The position numbers and the translations under genes are program-made. A DNA stretch of 64,000 nucleotides, taken from assembly GCF_047511655.1 (NCBI RefSeq), contig NC_133400.1, positions 4,439,001-4,503,000 of the forward strand, in the 5' to 3' direction. The DNA comes from Castor canadensis (Eukaryota; Chordata; Mammalia; Rodentia; Castoridae). Of this stretch, positions 51,313 to 63,186 are shown piece by piece. Under the pieces are notes generated by a model, which saw nothing but the letters and a program-made list of their open reading frames with translations, did no database searches and was not told where the DNA came from. The number at the start of each line of letters is the position of its first letter. Position 1 is the stretch's first letter.

Positions 51313-53443
51313 ATTTTAGATGAACTACATATTGAAGTGAAAATAAGGAGAGTCCTCACAGGCTGGGTTAGAAAAACTTTCTGATCGGACCAAGCCCCAT
51401 CCGAGTTTCTTCTCTTGCCTTAAGTACTACTTGGACTTTTCTGGGACTCACACCAGCCACCATGGACAGTACTGGCCTGGCCTCTGCAGCTGCTGCCCAC
51501 ATGAGTGGACATTGGGGGCCACAGGACCTGTCATCCAGGAGAGCTGTTCACCCCGGAGTATGGTAAGTGGCTGGGAGAGGTCTTTCCTTCTGAGCCTCAG
51601 TTCCCTGAGTACTCAGTACTGCTGCTGCTGGCGTGGGCATAGGCAGAAGGACCTGGCATGCATGAGGGGCTCAGACCTGGCCCACTCCAGCCCCTGCAGG
51701 CTGCTCAGGCTGGGCCAGTGGGGGAGGGCTTGGACACGCCTGGTATGCTGCCATGGAGGTCCTGTGGTTCACACCACTATTTTCTCCCTAGCAAATTATC
51801 TCTGGGACCCTCCTCATCTCCCTTTCCTCAACCAGAGGCTCTCACAGCTCTGCCTCTGCTGGGTGCTATGACTAGGTGGTTCTTTATATGCAGCTGTGGC
51901 TCAGAGAGGCCCATCTCAAACCCAAGGTCACAGAGCACAAGAGATAGAGCTGGGCTTGAACCCAGGGCTGCAACTGCAGAGCTGCACACCTGCAGGAGAA
52001 AAGCTGAGAGTAAGGCAATGGAGCCTCCTGCCTGCCGTGGCCTCAGAGGCACAGAACCTGGCACTGTCTGTATTCACCAGATAGCCACCACCTAGCTGCC
52101 CTGCGCAAGGTACTTGACTACCTGGTGTGTTCGATGGTGCAGTCGATGTGCACACATATCTAGCAAAGAGGTGCGGTCTGCTATTCCCTGCTCTGGGTAG
52201 AGGAAGCTGAGGCTGGAGCGGGTGAGGTGTAACCAAGTCGCGGTTGGGTGGAACTGGGATCCTGATCCCATCCAGCCTGGGGCTCTGGCATGGAGAGAAC
52301 AGGCCCTTCTGGCATATGACACACAACTAATATTTGTCCAGAGTTACACTGTGTACAGAGACTTGTCCCTCACTCTGGCTGATTCTCCCAGCAATCTAGA
52401 GACAGCCGATGTTTTCAGTAACGACTATAGTTTACAGATGAAGAAACCCACCGGATGTGGCCAAGGCCAAGGCAGCACAGCAGGGCAGGGGGGAGGAAAG
52501 AGAGACTCCCACCCCAACTCCTCACGCCAGATCCCATGCTTGCTGCCCCAGGACACAGTGCAAGCAACCAGGCTCAGCATGAGGAAAGTGGCTAGCATAG
52601 GCAGCTGCCATGGAGACCCAGGGCCCATGTCACAGGAAGAAGAGGGCAGGTGAGGTCCCAGACCCATATTGGCACAGTGCTGAAGCCTTTAGGGAGCCAC
52701 ATCTTCTGCTTGTCTAATTCCATCCCCTTTTCTTTAAAAACCAGGGGAAGATCTTGGCAGAAGGGTGTGTGCATGCCTCAGAGCCTGGGTGGACGAGGGT
52801 CCAGCCCAAGTGCACAAAGGGCAGCACTGTGGCCTCAGACACCCAGGGTTCACGCACCATCACTTTCAACTGTGTAGCTTTGGGCAGGTGGCTTTAAGCT
52901 CCCTGGGTTTCCATTTCCCTATCTGTGAGATGGGGATGGTGACACCCTATTTTGCTACGTGTCCCTTTCCTGCCGCACACTGGGGTGATTTCAGATGCAC
53001 ACTGACACCCCATCCCTGAGATCCTGCCATCCCGGGCCAATGCTACAGACACAGGGAGTCTGCCTCAGGAGCCTTGGTCCTTGTGGCTTTGGGAGATGAG
53101 GAAGGTATATCTTAGAATCGCCTGGCTGTGGAGGTCACACCTGCACACACGTGTAGACCTCCTTGTTCACTGGGCAGCTGCATGAAGTCACCAGTATAAC
53201 AGAAAAGAGCTGTCAGAGGGACCAGACCAGGGGGGTTGGCAGAGCCCTAGTCACCTAGGGGCCTCAGGAAAGCCCAAAGAGCCACTCAGTGCTCCTGATA
53301 TTCACTGAGGGCATCTTTTCTCACTCCCCCCGAGCTTGGGCCCAGAATTCCAATCTAGGTCCTAAGGGAAAGCACCCGCAGGGGGGCAGCCGATGCAGCC
53401 TCACGGAGTGGCAGGAGCAGAATCAGGAGGTTGAAGGCAACTT
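51313..53443. other. Intergenic sequence
   Basis: 2.1 kb of unique sequence with a likely MIR piece at about 52325-52450 (gtttacagatgaagaaaccca). No gene is recognised. Confidence 0.6.
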
Positions 53444-53527
53444 TCTTTTTTTTTCTATCCTGGGGTTTGAACTCAGGGCCTCCAAGTTGCTAGGCAGGTG
53501 CTATCACTTGAGCCACACTCCCACCCC
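53444..53527 (-). repeat. ID-type SINE, reverse
   Basis: tttttttttctatcctggggtttgaactcagggcctcc, then gctaggcaggtgctatcacttgagccacactcccacccc. Confidence 0.85.
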
Positions 53528-53599
53528 CTTTCTACTTTTAGCTTGGTATTCAGATATTCGCTGTCATTTTTGCCCAGCCTGGCTTCTCACCATTACACG

Positions 53600-53715
53600 T
53601 TGAATGTTTATTAGTTGAAGAAAATAATGGGTTTCATTATGACATTTTCATACCTGCATTTATGTGCTTTGATCATGCCCCTCGCCCCCCTCCACCCTCG
53701 CTTGTCCCCTTCCTC
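53600..53715 (+). repeat. Probable L1 3'-end fragment
   Basis: gggtttcattatgacattttcatacctgcatttatgtgctttgatcatgcccctc resembles the 3' UTR of rodent L1 elements. Short and approximate. Confidence 0.4.
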
Positions 53716-56700
53716 TTCCCAAACAGTCCAGTCCAGCAGGGCAATTCTTTACGAAAAGACCAAGACAAGCAAATTACGAAACTGTGCTGTGCAGCCACAG
53801 GCAGGAACTGGGAACTGGACAGAGCAGGGGAGGGAGGAGGAAGTTGGACGGGTTGCAGGCGCCCAGGATCTGTGGATGGATTTTTAAGTTCTACTTCTCA
53901 TTGGTTTTGTATTATAAGGAACAACACAGTCGTTCTTTATAATACAGTTCAGGGCACAGTTCAGGGCAATAAGCATTTCCTGTGCTTTGTTGTGATGCAA
54001 CACAAATGCCCAGCACAGGGCCCAGGACAGATTGGCACCTCAGCAAGTATCAACTGAATAACCAGCTCCTTCTGTCGCCCTCACACTACCCTGCAGACTC
54101 CTCAAATATTTTTGAGCCTAGCTGGCCCCTGATGTCTTTATGCTACATACATCTCTATATGCATAATTTTTTGGTAACAGAGTTGGCCAAAGGTGAAGAC
54201 AGAACACTGAGGCACACCAGGAAAGACAGTTCCTCCAGCGAGAGTTCAGCACTCTCAGGCTGAGAGTGAGAAATGTGGGGCATGTGGCAGGCGGCGGTTC
54301 TGGGTGTGGCCCCTGACCACTGCCTTCCAGCACTGGGAACCTGTTGGAAGTGCAGATCCCCAGATCTGCCCGCTACCCAATGGACCAACAGTTCAGCGTT
54401 TTCCAGAGCCTTCTGAAGGGTCTATTGCTCACACACAGTCAAAAATAAGACCACTGAATGGGACCAGAAACCTCTGAGGCCCCATTTACACCATCCTCCA
54501 ACCAGTCTGCAAGCATAGCAAGACACATGCCACTTGCCTCAGCCACTCCTGGGGACCCTCCGATGACAGCTTCTTTCCACAAAGGCTCCTCATCTCTGAG
54601 TACGCACTGGGGCCCCCTAGAAGCCTGCTGGCCTCTGGGACTGGCACTTTAGTCTAGGCCTCCCTCATCCCTTTGACACTTGGGACCCACCTGCTTTACA
54701 GGCCTGCCAGTTATCCATGACTCATCAATAGGGATAGTGGCTAAGAATGAGAGTCCAGGTTCCTCCCATGTTGGGATGTCATTCTGCAGCACTAGGGGTC
54801 TATGGACCCCAGGCTGCCAACCTGTCTGACCAGCCCTGCCCCCACATTTTCAGTTCCTGTAGACAGCTATAACCCCTTCTGGCTCAAGTTCATTACCAGA
54901 GGCCCAAGCGGCTGGGACTATCGAGCTGTTTGCTCTTTGGAACCGGCCTGCTTGCCCATTGGTCCTCTCTTTTGCTTTTGTCTCCTGTGCTGCTTAAAAA
55001 AAAAAAAAAAAGTCCCCTATTTGCAGCCCTTATCAGGCTCTGCAAACTCTGCTGGCCTCCTCTGTGGGACAGGTGGGAACAGGTGGGACAGGTGAAGGCC
55101 ATGTGAGCTGGGCCTCTCCCAGGAGCAGGGCTGGGGCCTGGCCTGGAGCTTCTCCCACACTTCTCTGCAGAAGAAACCACCGCTCCACGTGCCTGGGCGT
55201 CCCAGGAAGAGATGCTGGGTTTCTGGCTCCAGTCAAAGGATGAGGGAAGCTGGGCCATTTAGCCCTTTCCTCCTGAGCCCTCCTATCAGGTCCTTCCCCA
55301 CTACTGACCTCCTCCACAGCTTCCTGCTGCCCTCCGCTTGCCCCCAACTCAGTGACCACTGCCTGCAGGACCTGATCCAGAGGCCCAGCCTAGCATGTGG
55401 TCCTTCTCCTGGGTGGGTGGTCTCCACCCGTGTGTGCTGCTCCCCTGGGAAACCCGGCCTCGCCTCATTCTGGTCTGGGCAAACTGTTCTGGATTCATCT
55501 CTGGATTTCTGCTGTTTGGGTGAGCAGAGATGACCTTGGCCTGGCATTTCCCAGCCCTGTGGGCTGGTCTCCTACCAAGGACTCTCCTAGCCTGGCTGCT
55601 GTTTGCCAGGAGCCCCCATCTTCTCAAGGCAGGCCACACAAACTAACAAGCATTGCCTGCCCAAGTGATCTATGTCAGGGTGGAGAAAACATGAGGGGCT
55701 TTGCAGAGAATAAGATGATTAGGGTAGCGTGGTTGTGGGAGGCCCTTGGAAAAGGTAGCACTTCCTGCTGGGATGGGCTTGGTAGCCGGGGGTGGGGTGG
55801 GCAGCCTGTGGTTGACAGGAAGCAGGGCAGAGTCTTCTGTACCAAAGCCCCAGCTAGAGATGGGGCTGATGTGCTGGAGGAACCCTGGAAGGAGGGGGTG
55901 TTCGTGGTGTCCTAAGAGCCTGCAGGCTGCAAGACAACTCTGGATTTTCTGGTTGTCCTAGGGAATCCCAAGGGCCATAACTGTTCAGGGAGAGCCGGCC
56001 ACCCTGGCCCAGCATACAGGTCAGTTAGAAGGCAGACAGGTCAGGATCCATCTTGGAGTGAGCCTCAGTGGGCCTTGGTGATGGACTAATGCAGGGAAGT
56101 GAGCAAAAGTGCTCGATGCTGAACAATGGACTTCCCCCACCACACCCAAGCCAAAAGCCTGGATTTGTGGCAGCTGTCAATCCCCGCCGTGTAAAGACCC
56201 CCACAGCACTGGCTGTAAGCCCCCAACTTAATATGCAGGGTGGGAAGAGCCGAGCACTGGCGACTCTCACTGGTTGAGCTGACTGTAGTCACAGCTGGGG
56301 TGCACCGGAAGGAGAGAGATGTCAAGAAAGCTGCAGTCTGAGCAGTGACATGAGTGAGCACATCCCCTGGGGGAGCGGAGTGGGAGACCTAGAGTGAGAG
56401 GAAGAGACCAGGAGTGAAACAAGGTCCTGGAGTTGGGACTTGTGCTTGTGGAGTGTGCAGTGTCTGTCATCCTGTCCAGCTGTCCTGAAGGCTGGGGTGT
56501 GGGGAGCATGAGGGCTTGGCTAGAGTGTAACCCAGGATGCAGAGTGCAAAGCAGGGACCAGAGATCACCAGGAGAGCAAGAGTGAAGAGGGCCAGGGTAG
56601 AGCTGAATTGGCAGGGCCAGGCTGTGACTGTGACATCCAAGGCAAAGTCACCATTCTGAACCCAATCACCCTTTCCCTACCCTGGGGCTAACAGCCCCTT

Positions 56701-58134
56701 AATACTGAAGACATCCGTGGTGCATGGGCAGGGCTGAGCCAGGCTCCTTGACAGCAGCCACCCTGCAGTCTGGCCCTGCTGCAGATCCCCCCAGTTCCTC
56801 CCCAAATGCAAGAGGCTTGTGGGTGTTTTTGGTCTTGGAGATGATGAGCTCTACTCTGTCTGATGTCACCCTGAGCTGAGGCTGCACAGCCTCGGGCTGC
56901 CTCTGGTTAGTCATCCTCATCTTTATCCTCGTCACCGTGGTCACAAGCATCTTCACCACTGCAGTCCTCCCCATCATCCCTCTCCCTTTGTGCTCTGCAG
57001 CAGCCTCGGCCCCAATTCGAGGTTCGGTCAGGGCCACCACTGCTGAGCTGATTTGCAAGGTTTTGCAGGGACCATGTACAGCTGGTCAAGTTTTGAGTGA
57101 GAGTGACCCACTGTGGAACCTGGGGCCTCGTGATAAGCATGGGGCAGGTATGGCTGGGAGAGGGGGCCTTACTGGCTGGGCTACATCTGGCAGGACCTGA
57201 CAGGCTCTGGCTTCTTGGCTGTACTCCTCTCACCCCAACCCCCCACCCACAGTGGGCTGGGAACCTGCCATGTGGACCTGTCTGCTGCCGCCCTCTGTGG
57301 GGCTGGGTGCCACTGGCAGGCTCTGTCAGGCCTGGGCAGGCCTGGAGGCCATGCGCGCGTGCAGAGAGAGGAGCGGAGAGACGGTACTGCCCGGGCAGCA
57401 GTCCAGGACGTCCTTGTCTGGGGGTGATTCCAGCAGTCAGTAAGGGGGTACTTTGAGGGAAGAGCTGAGACTTCAAGGCCAAACACCCTCAAGCCAGGCC
57501 TGGCTCTCCCATCAGCCGGCTGTGCTCCCTCATGTGCCTGGGCAAGGATGGGCCTGTCTACCTGTGGTTACTGAGGCTCTGGACCTGACTCCAGGCCACC
57601 ACAGCCTCTTCCTCCTATCCCACTCCCCTCCCTTCCGTGTGTCTCCCTAGCCAGTGGTGGGATCTGCTGTCCTGCTCTGTGCCCTCCTCAGAGACCCAGA
57701 GGTCTCTGCAGCCTTTTCTTCAAAGCATAGGACATGGAGTCCTGGACACGAGGATGCCACACTCAGAGGCGGTTGTCCCAGGCAGAGAGACCGAGGTCCA
57801 GCAGGGGAGAGCTTCACCCAGGGGCATCCAAGGGGAGCCGGCCTTGGAGTCCAGCCCATGTGCTTTCCCCTGAGGCAGCAGTGACCTCTGGGGGAGGGGC
57901 TGAAAGCGTCTGCTCTCTGTTTACTCCATCAGAGGGGAACTTATGCAGCAGGCACTGTGCTGGGAAGGGCATGCGACAGTGCAGACAGACACAGGCCTTG
58001 ACCTTGAGGAGACAAGCACAGAGCCCCGAATAAGCACGCTGTCACAAGGACCAGTGTGGCTATGTCGGGAAAAGCCTCCCTGAGGACAATCTGACTGTGC
58101 TGGGAACAGGAAGATGAATAAGAGTCAATGAGGG
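53716..58134. other. Intergenic sequence
   Basis: 4.4 kb with no gene I can support. A poly(A) run at 54996-55011 marks a possible retrotransposed tail, but no source is recognised. Confidence 0.6.
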
Positions 58135-58334
58135 CAGGGCGCCAGTGGCTCATGCCTGCAATCCTAGCTATTCTGGAGGCAGAAATCAGGAGGATCGTGG
58201 TTGGAAGCTAGCCCCAAGCAAGTAGTTCACGAGACCCTATCTTGAAAATACCCAACACAGAACAGGGCTGGCTGCCTAGCAATTGTGAGGCCCTGAATTC
58301 AAACCCCAGTGCTGCCAAAAAAAAAAAAAAAATA
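58135..58334 (+). repeat. B1/ID-type composite SINE
   Basis: gggcgccagtggctcatgcctgcaatcctagctattctggagg, then ggctgcctagcaattgtgaggccctgaattcaaaccccagtgctgcc and an A tail. Confidence 0.9.
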
Positions 58335-58608
58335 CTGGAAGATTAGGAAGGATGGCTGTGTGTCCTGGACCATAGCAACTGTCCCAAGAAAGCATACAGG
58401 TCACAGCTGCTCCGTCCCTAGGAAGAAATGAGAGGAGCTCTGCTAGGGAGGCCCAGCCTCTAGGAAGCTGTGTGTGTGGTGGGGGAGGAGGCATAGGGTA
58501 TACAGGCAAGTGCACACGTGTGTGCACATGGATGTGTACATATGTGCATGTCCGTGTGCACGTACATGTGAACACGAGTGGGCATGTGTGCTATGTCTGC
58601 AGGCCTGC

Positions 58609-58644
<36 letters not shown>

Positions 58645-59744
58645 CTGTGGGTATGTATATGCGCACTCACACAGAGGTATATGGGAGCCAGAGTGCCCCA
58701 GGGCTTGCACTGGGGGCAAAGGTCATGGGGTGTGTGGTGCGGGCCCCTCCTCCTTCCCTGAGAGCAGTCTGTTTGGCCTGTCCTGGGCAAGCACAGCCAC
58801 CCCACGAGCCCTTCTTTCCTCTGGAGTTTGTGCATGTACCTTTTCCTTCTGTGGGGTAGAAAACACTGGTCTGGCTGGGGCCTTCTGCCAGGAGAAACAG
58901 ACCATGTCCCCCGAGGTACACCACTTGCCTGCTCCAGTTCAGGCTTACCTTGGGCCTCATGGGGAGACCGGTGTCTCTCCTCTAACCCCAGATCTCCCAG
59001 TGGCCCCAGCAGTGTTGTGCCTGCAGCTTTGCCTCTGGGGCCCTGACCCCTTGCACAGCTGGTTTGATCTTGGAATCCTTCTCCACTCCCTGCAGCTAAC
59101 TGGAGACCCCTCCCCAGCCAGAACCCAGACTAATTACATAACTCCCAAGGCAGAATGCAACGTGGAGTCCTCGCTTCACAGTCACTAGGAATTTCACCAC
59201 AGAGCAACAGCAGGCCTGCCACCCCTCGTGGCCGCTCTGAAAGTCACACACCTGTGAGGCTGACCTTGGCTGGAACCCGTGTAGAGGCCACGGGACTGGG
59301 TGTCTTCCAGGCAGTCACTTGCACAGTATATAGTGACTTGTGGCAACATAGCTTCCCAGAGGCCTGGCCTCCTCCTCCCATCTATCCAGTGTGCACTCGT
59401 CGTCCACAGTGCCGGGTCAGACCCCGAGCTCTGCAATGCACTGAATCCCACGGGTCCCCAAGAATGGAGGCGTAGAGGGTCCCACCACTGCGCTGGCTTC
59501 CAACAAACACCCCACGCCCACGGTCCTATGATCCTGCTATGATTCTGCCTCATTAGACCCCCAACAACTGTCATGCTCAGGACTCTGGTGGCCCCGAGCT
59601 CAGCATCTATGCATTAGGCTTCTCCCAGCTGTGTCGGGGCCGAGGACTCCAGGGCTGGCAGCGGCAGGTGGGGCATGGGGCATGGAGCCCTGTCTTTTAT
59701 CATCCCTCCGTCTGCCCTGACCCCAGGTCCTGTCACCTTGTCTG
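58335..59744. other. Intergenic sequence
   Basis: Contains the GT microsatellite at 58611-58643 within a longer alternating purine-pyrimidine stretch (58500-58680). No gene is recognised. Confidence 0.6.
58611..58643 (+). repeat. (GT)n microsatellite
   Basis: About 16 GT units flanked by further TG-rich sequence such as cacacgtgtgtgcacatgg. Confidence 0.95.
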
Positions 59745-59957
59745 CTTTCTCATTATTGATTTATGAAATAAGGCATAGCCTATAACCTACAGAGACGTGC
59801 ACATGTCAGAAGTGTACAGCTTGGTGAATTTCTGCAGTTCTATACTCTGCCATGTCCCTCAGCCCCTCCTCCCAGGATGCTCCTCTGTCCACTCAATCAA
59901 CCCTGTAGCATTTTTCTGACTTTTGTTCAGATAAATCAATTTGACCCATTTTGCAGT
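59745..59957 (+). repeat. L1ME-like LINE fragment
   Basis: gcatagcctataacctacagagacgtgcacatgtcagaagtgtacagcttggtgaatttctgc and following words fit the L1M 3' UTR. It is split from the piece at 60187 by a SINE. Confidence 0.6.
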
Positions 59958-60186
59958 GATTATGTTTGAGATAGGGTCTCTATGCCAGTGTCAGGCTGGA
60001 CTACAATCCTATTTGTGCCTCTCTGCATAGCTGGGATGACAGGTGTACACTGCCACCATGCCCAGCTTGAATTGGCGGCGATGGGATCTTGCAGATATTT
60101 TGCTTGGGCTGTCCTCAAAATGCAGTCTTCCTGATCTCTGCCTCCTGATAGCTAGGATTACAGATGTGAACCACCGCACCTGACTT
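59958..60186 (-). repeat. Dimeric B1-like SINE, reverse
   Basis: Two reversed B1-like arms, each ending in a tgacaggtgtacactgccaccatgcccagc or ttacagatgtgaaccaccgcacctgac word. It is inserted inside an L1ME-like element. Confidence 0.7.
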
Positions 60187-60480
60187 GGCCTGCTCTTGAC
60201 GTTAACTTGGATGGAATCCTGAATGTTCTCAAGTCTGGCCTCTTCTGCTGGATGTTGTGTCTTTGAAATTCACCACGTTGATGTCGGGGCCAGTGGCTGT
60301 CTACACTGCTGGACACAGCTCCCCTGTCCAAGCACATGACAGCACACTTGTCTCTTTCCAGGGGCAGGTGTTTGGCTATTTCCTGCTTCCACTAGGAGCA
60401 TTCCTGTGCCAGGCTTTGTGTGGTGCCAGCTTTTGTTCAGGTATTCAGATGAACACCTGGAGTAGACCTGCTGGGTCACA
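60187..60480 (+). repeat. L1ME-like LINE fragment (continuation)
   Basis: tttgaaattcaccacgttgatg, cctgcttccactaggagcattc and gagtagacctgctgggtcacagg fit the same L1M family as the piece before the SINE. Confidence 0.55.
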
Positions 60481-63097
60481 GGGAAGGAAATTGCAGCTTC
60501 CAGAGGGAGCCCTTGATTCCACCTCCAGCTTCTGCAGTGACCTTCCATCTGCCTCCTCTCCCCTCCCTGCCACCACCAAGCCTTCTTCCTTCATCCATCC
60601 TGGCCAGGTGCTCCTTGCCTGCCCCGCACTGCTGGCTGCCCAGCTCTGATGGCTGTCCAGCCACAGGGAAGCACTCTGCTCTGCTGAGCTCGGCCCTCCA
60701 CACCAGCCCTGCCTCTCTCCTCACACAGCTGAACCTCACAGTCCAGCAATGGAAAGCCCACAGGCGTGGCCCATGTCCTCTCTGTCCTGCACAAACTGAA
60801 AAACTGTCCTTTGTGTTTAGAACACACGCCATCTTCGTGTTCCTGGGACAGCCTCTTTCTCAGCTCAGCTCTGCCTGGAGTGGCCTCTGGCCTGGGGCTT
60901 CCCCTACCCTCAGTGGTCTGGCCTCCTCTGGGCCACCTGGGTGAGACTCTGAGCATGCAGAACCTGTGACCTCTGGGGATGTTGTGCAGTCAGGGCAGGG
61001 GTGGTGGCCTGTCCTCCCCAGTCACGTCCCCAGAGCCCAGCAGGATGCGCGATAAAAGCCAGTGAAAGTGAGCACAGGTGGACACACGCCGAGGTCATCT
61101 GCAGATGCACACGCCTGGTTTAGATGTGGAGCACACTCCATCCCCCTGCAAGGCTCCCATGGGCCTGTGTTAATTTTTCTCCTCTTTTCTGCTTTTTGTC
61201 CCTGTATGTTGGTTTTGGCAGTTCCTGATGCTAGCATGAATGGATTCACACCGAACGTTCCCTTTGGTGTCTGCTTCTTTGCTCTGACAGTCACCGTGTT
61301 CCTTGTTTGTGCTTTCAGAGGCGGAGCCTTGGGCCTGAGTCCCTCTGCCTTGATGTCTGGCCTCTTCCTCAGCTGGTGGTACCTGGTGTCTCCTCCACAG
61401 ACTTCTCTTCCGACTTCCTGTTTCCTTCCTGGCCCTGTGGCGACTTTGTCTGGGAGTTCCTGGTTTCTGAGCTGACTAAGCCTCTGCTTCCTGTTCTTGG
61501 CAGGTGCTCTTGACATTCAGGATATCTGAACATTCTTGAAGAGCATGAGCCCCGGTTCTGTCCCTCAGCTCCCAGATCTGGCCGGCCAGGAAGTTTCTCG
61601 GGCACTGTGTCCTGTGCCCTGCTGTCCCACCTGCATCACCTGGCTTTGCACACTGGGCCACACATGTACCCCTGGCTGCTACTTGTCCGCGCTTGCTGCT
61701 GTGATGTCAGCGAGCACCTTGTACTTGTCAGAGGAGGCAGGGCAGGTGGGTGTCTAGCAGTTTAGTCCACGCCGGGCCATGATCCCCAGACCTGTAGCCT
61801 CAGCAGCACAAAGGAAGCCCAGGCCAGCCCCTGACTCAGAGTCAGCAGCTTGCGATGGACCGGCAGTCATGTCCCCACAGCTCTGACACAGAACACCGCC
61901 TTCCTGATGATGACACGTGGGTGATGAATCCACTGAGATGGAAGGTCACGCTCTTGTTATCTTAGAGAGCACGGGTGAGCTGACTTGCTTGCTACGGAAG
62001 CAGAGCGCTAAAGCCTCCCCCGGGAGCAGCTGGTCCCTAGGTAACTCACGTCACTCCTGCCTGCAGGGGTGCTGGCCTGGGGCTCTGGTCTCCCAGCCCA
62101 GAGCCGAGGCTCTCATGCTAATTGCTCCCAACTCTTCGATCCATTCTCTCCTTCCCTGTCCAAGGGCAAGGACAAGAGCCGGGGCTGTGGGGACCCACCA
62201 ATATTTAGCAACCAGCCTTCGGAGGCAGTGTGCAAAACCCTAGGTTGCAGTTTGAGGATTTCTGTGGTGTAAACACTCCCGCCGTGATCAACTTCAAGTG
62301 AGCAGCCTGACACTTCAGAAGGGCAGAGTGGGGAAGGGGACAGGGCTACAGCTCCACAGACCCAAGTGACTTGGAGACAGTGCCAGGGGGGGGAGACGTA
62401 GCAAAATGGTCACGAAGTGACGAGTTTGAGACTGGACCAGCTTTGCTTTAATAGAATGCATCCATTTTCATCTTTGAGAGTGGGTGTGCTTATCACCCAG
62501 TTCACAAAGGTTCCCAAAAATTGAACCATTGTCTCTCGCTCCGGGTTCCAGCTGGCTGGGACAGCATCCCAGGGCCAGGGATGCTATCTTGCTTCGTCCC
62601 TGCAGTCCTGGCTCTTTCTGGCCCACTGACGCTCTTTTCCCTTTTCCCACAGCTCAGGCAGCACAGGCTGCTGCTGTCCCCTGGCTGCCTGAGGGCTCTG
62701 AGGGGTGGCCTGAGTTGGGGACCACATTTATAGATGACACTGTTTACCCCAGCCCCCTTTCTTTCATCCATCCATCAACGCTTTGCCTAAAGCTTTTCTC
62801 AGAAGAAATGATTCTGAGACTAAATGACGGAAAACCACAAAAACAGGTGACCACAAGGACAGGAAGGTGCATGATAAAGGTGACCACAGCCCTCCAGTGT
62901 GGCTGATAGGCACAACAGTCAGAAGCCCTCTGGGGGGAGGGGATTTAGCTATATCTGACATGAAGACAACACTCGTGGCCCGAGCCAGTCCTGCACCCGT
63001 GTGAGGTGACGTCCATCTGAAGTTATGCATTACAGCATTGCTTTGAAGAGCCAAGCGTCAATCATTCAAACACTCGTTATGTAGGTTCTGGCACAGT
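60481..63097. other. Intergenic sequence
   Basis: 2.6 kb without a supported gene. A hydrophobic open frame at 61062-61475 was considered and rejected. Confidence 0.6.
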
Positions 63098-63186
63098 CTC
63101 TTTTTGCTGTGGGTGCTGGAGATGGGACCCGGGGCCTTGGGCTTGCTAGACAAGAGTTCTACTGGTTGGGTGATGCCCTAGGCCTG
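63098..63186 (-). repeat. ID-type SINE, reverse
   Basis: tttttgctgtgggtgctggagatgggacccggggccttgg, gcttgctagacaagagttctac; a diverged copy. Confidence 0.65.

Noticed and set aside
61062-61475. Hydrophobic 137-codon frame that could look like a membrane protein
   Set aside because: T-rich DNA gives Leu/Phe/Val runs; no splice sites or homology; it starts in unremarkable intergenic sequence.
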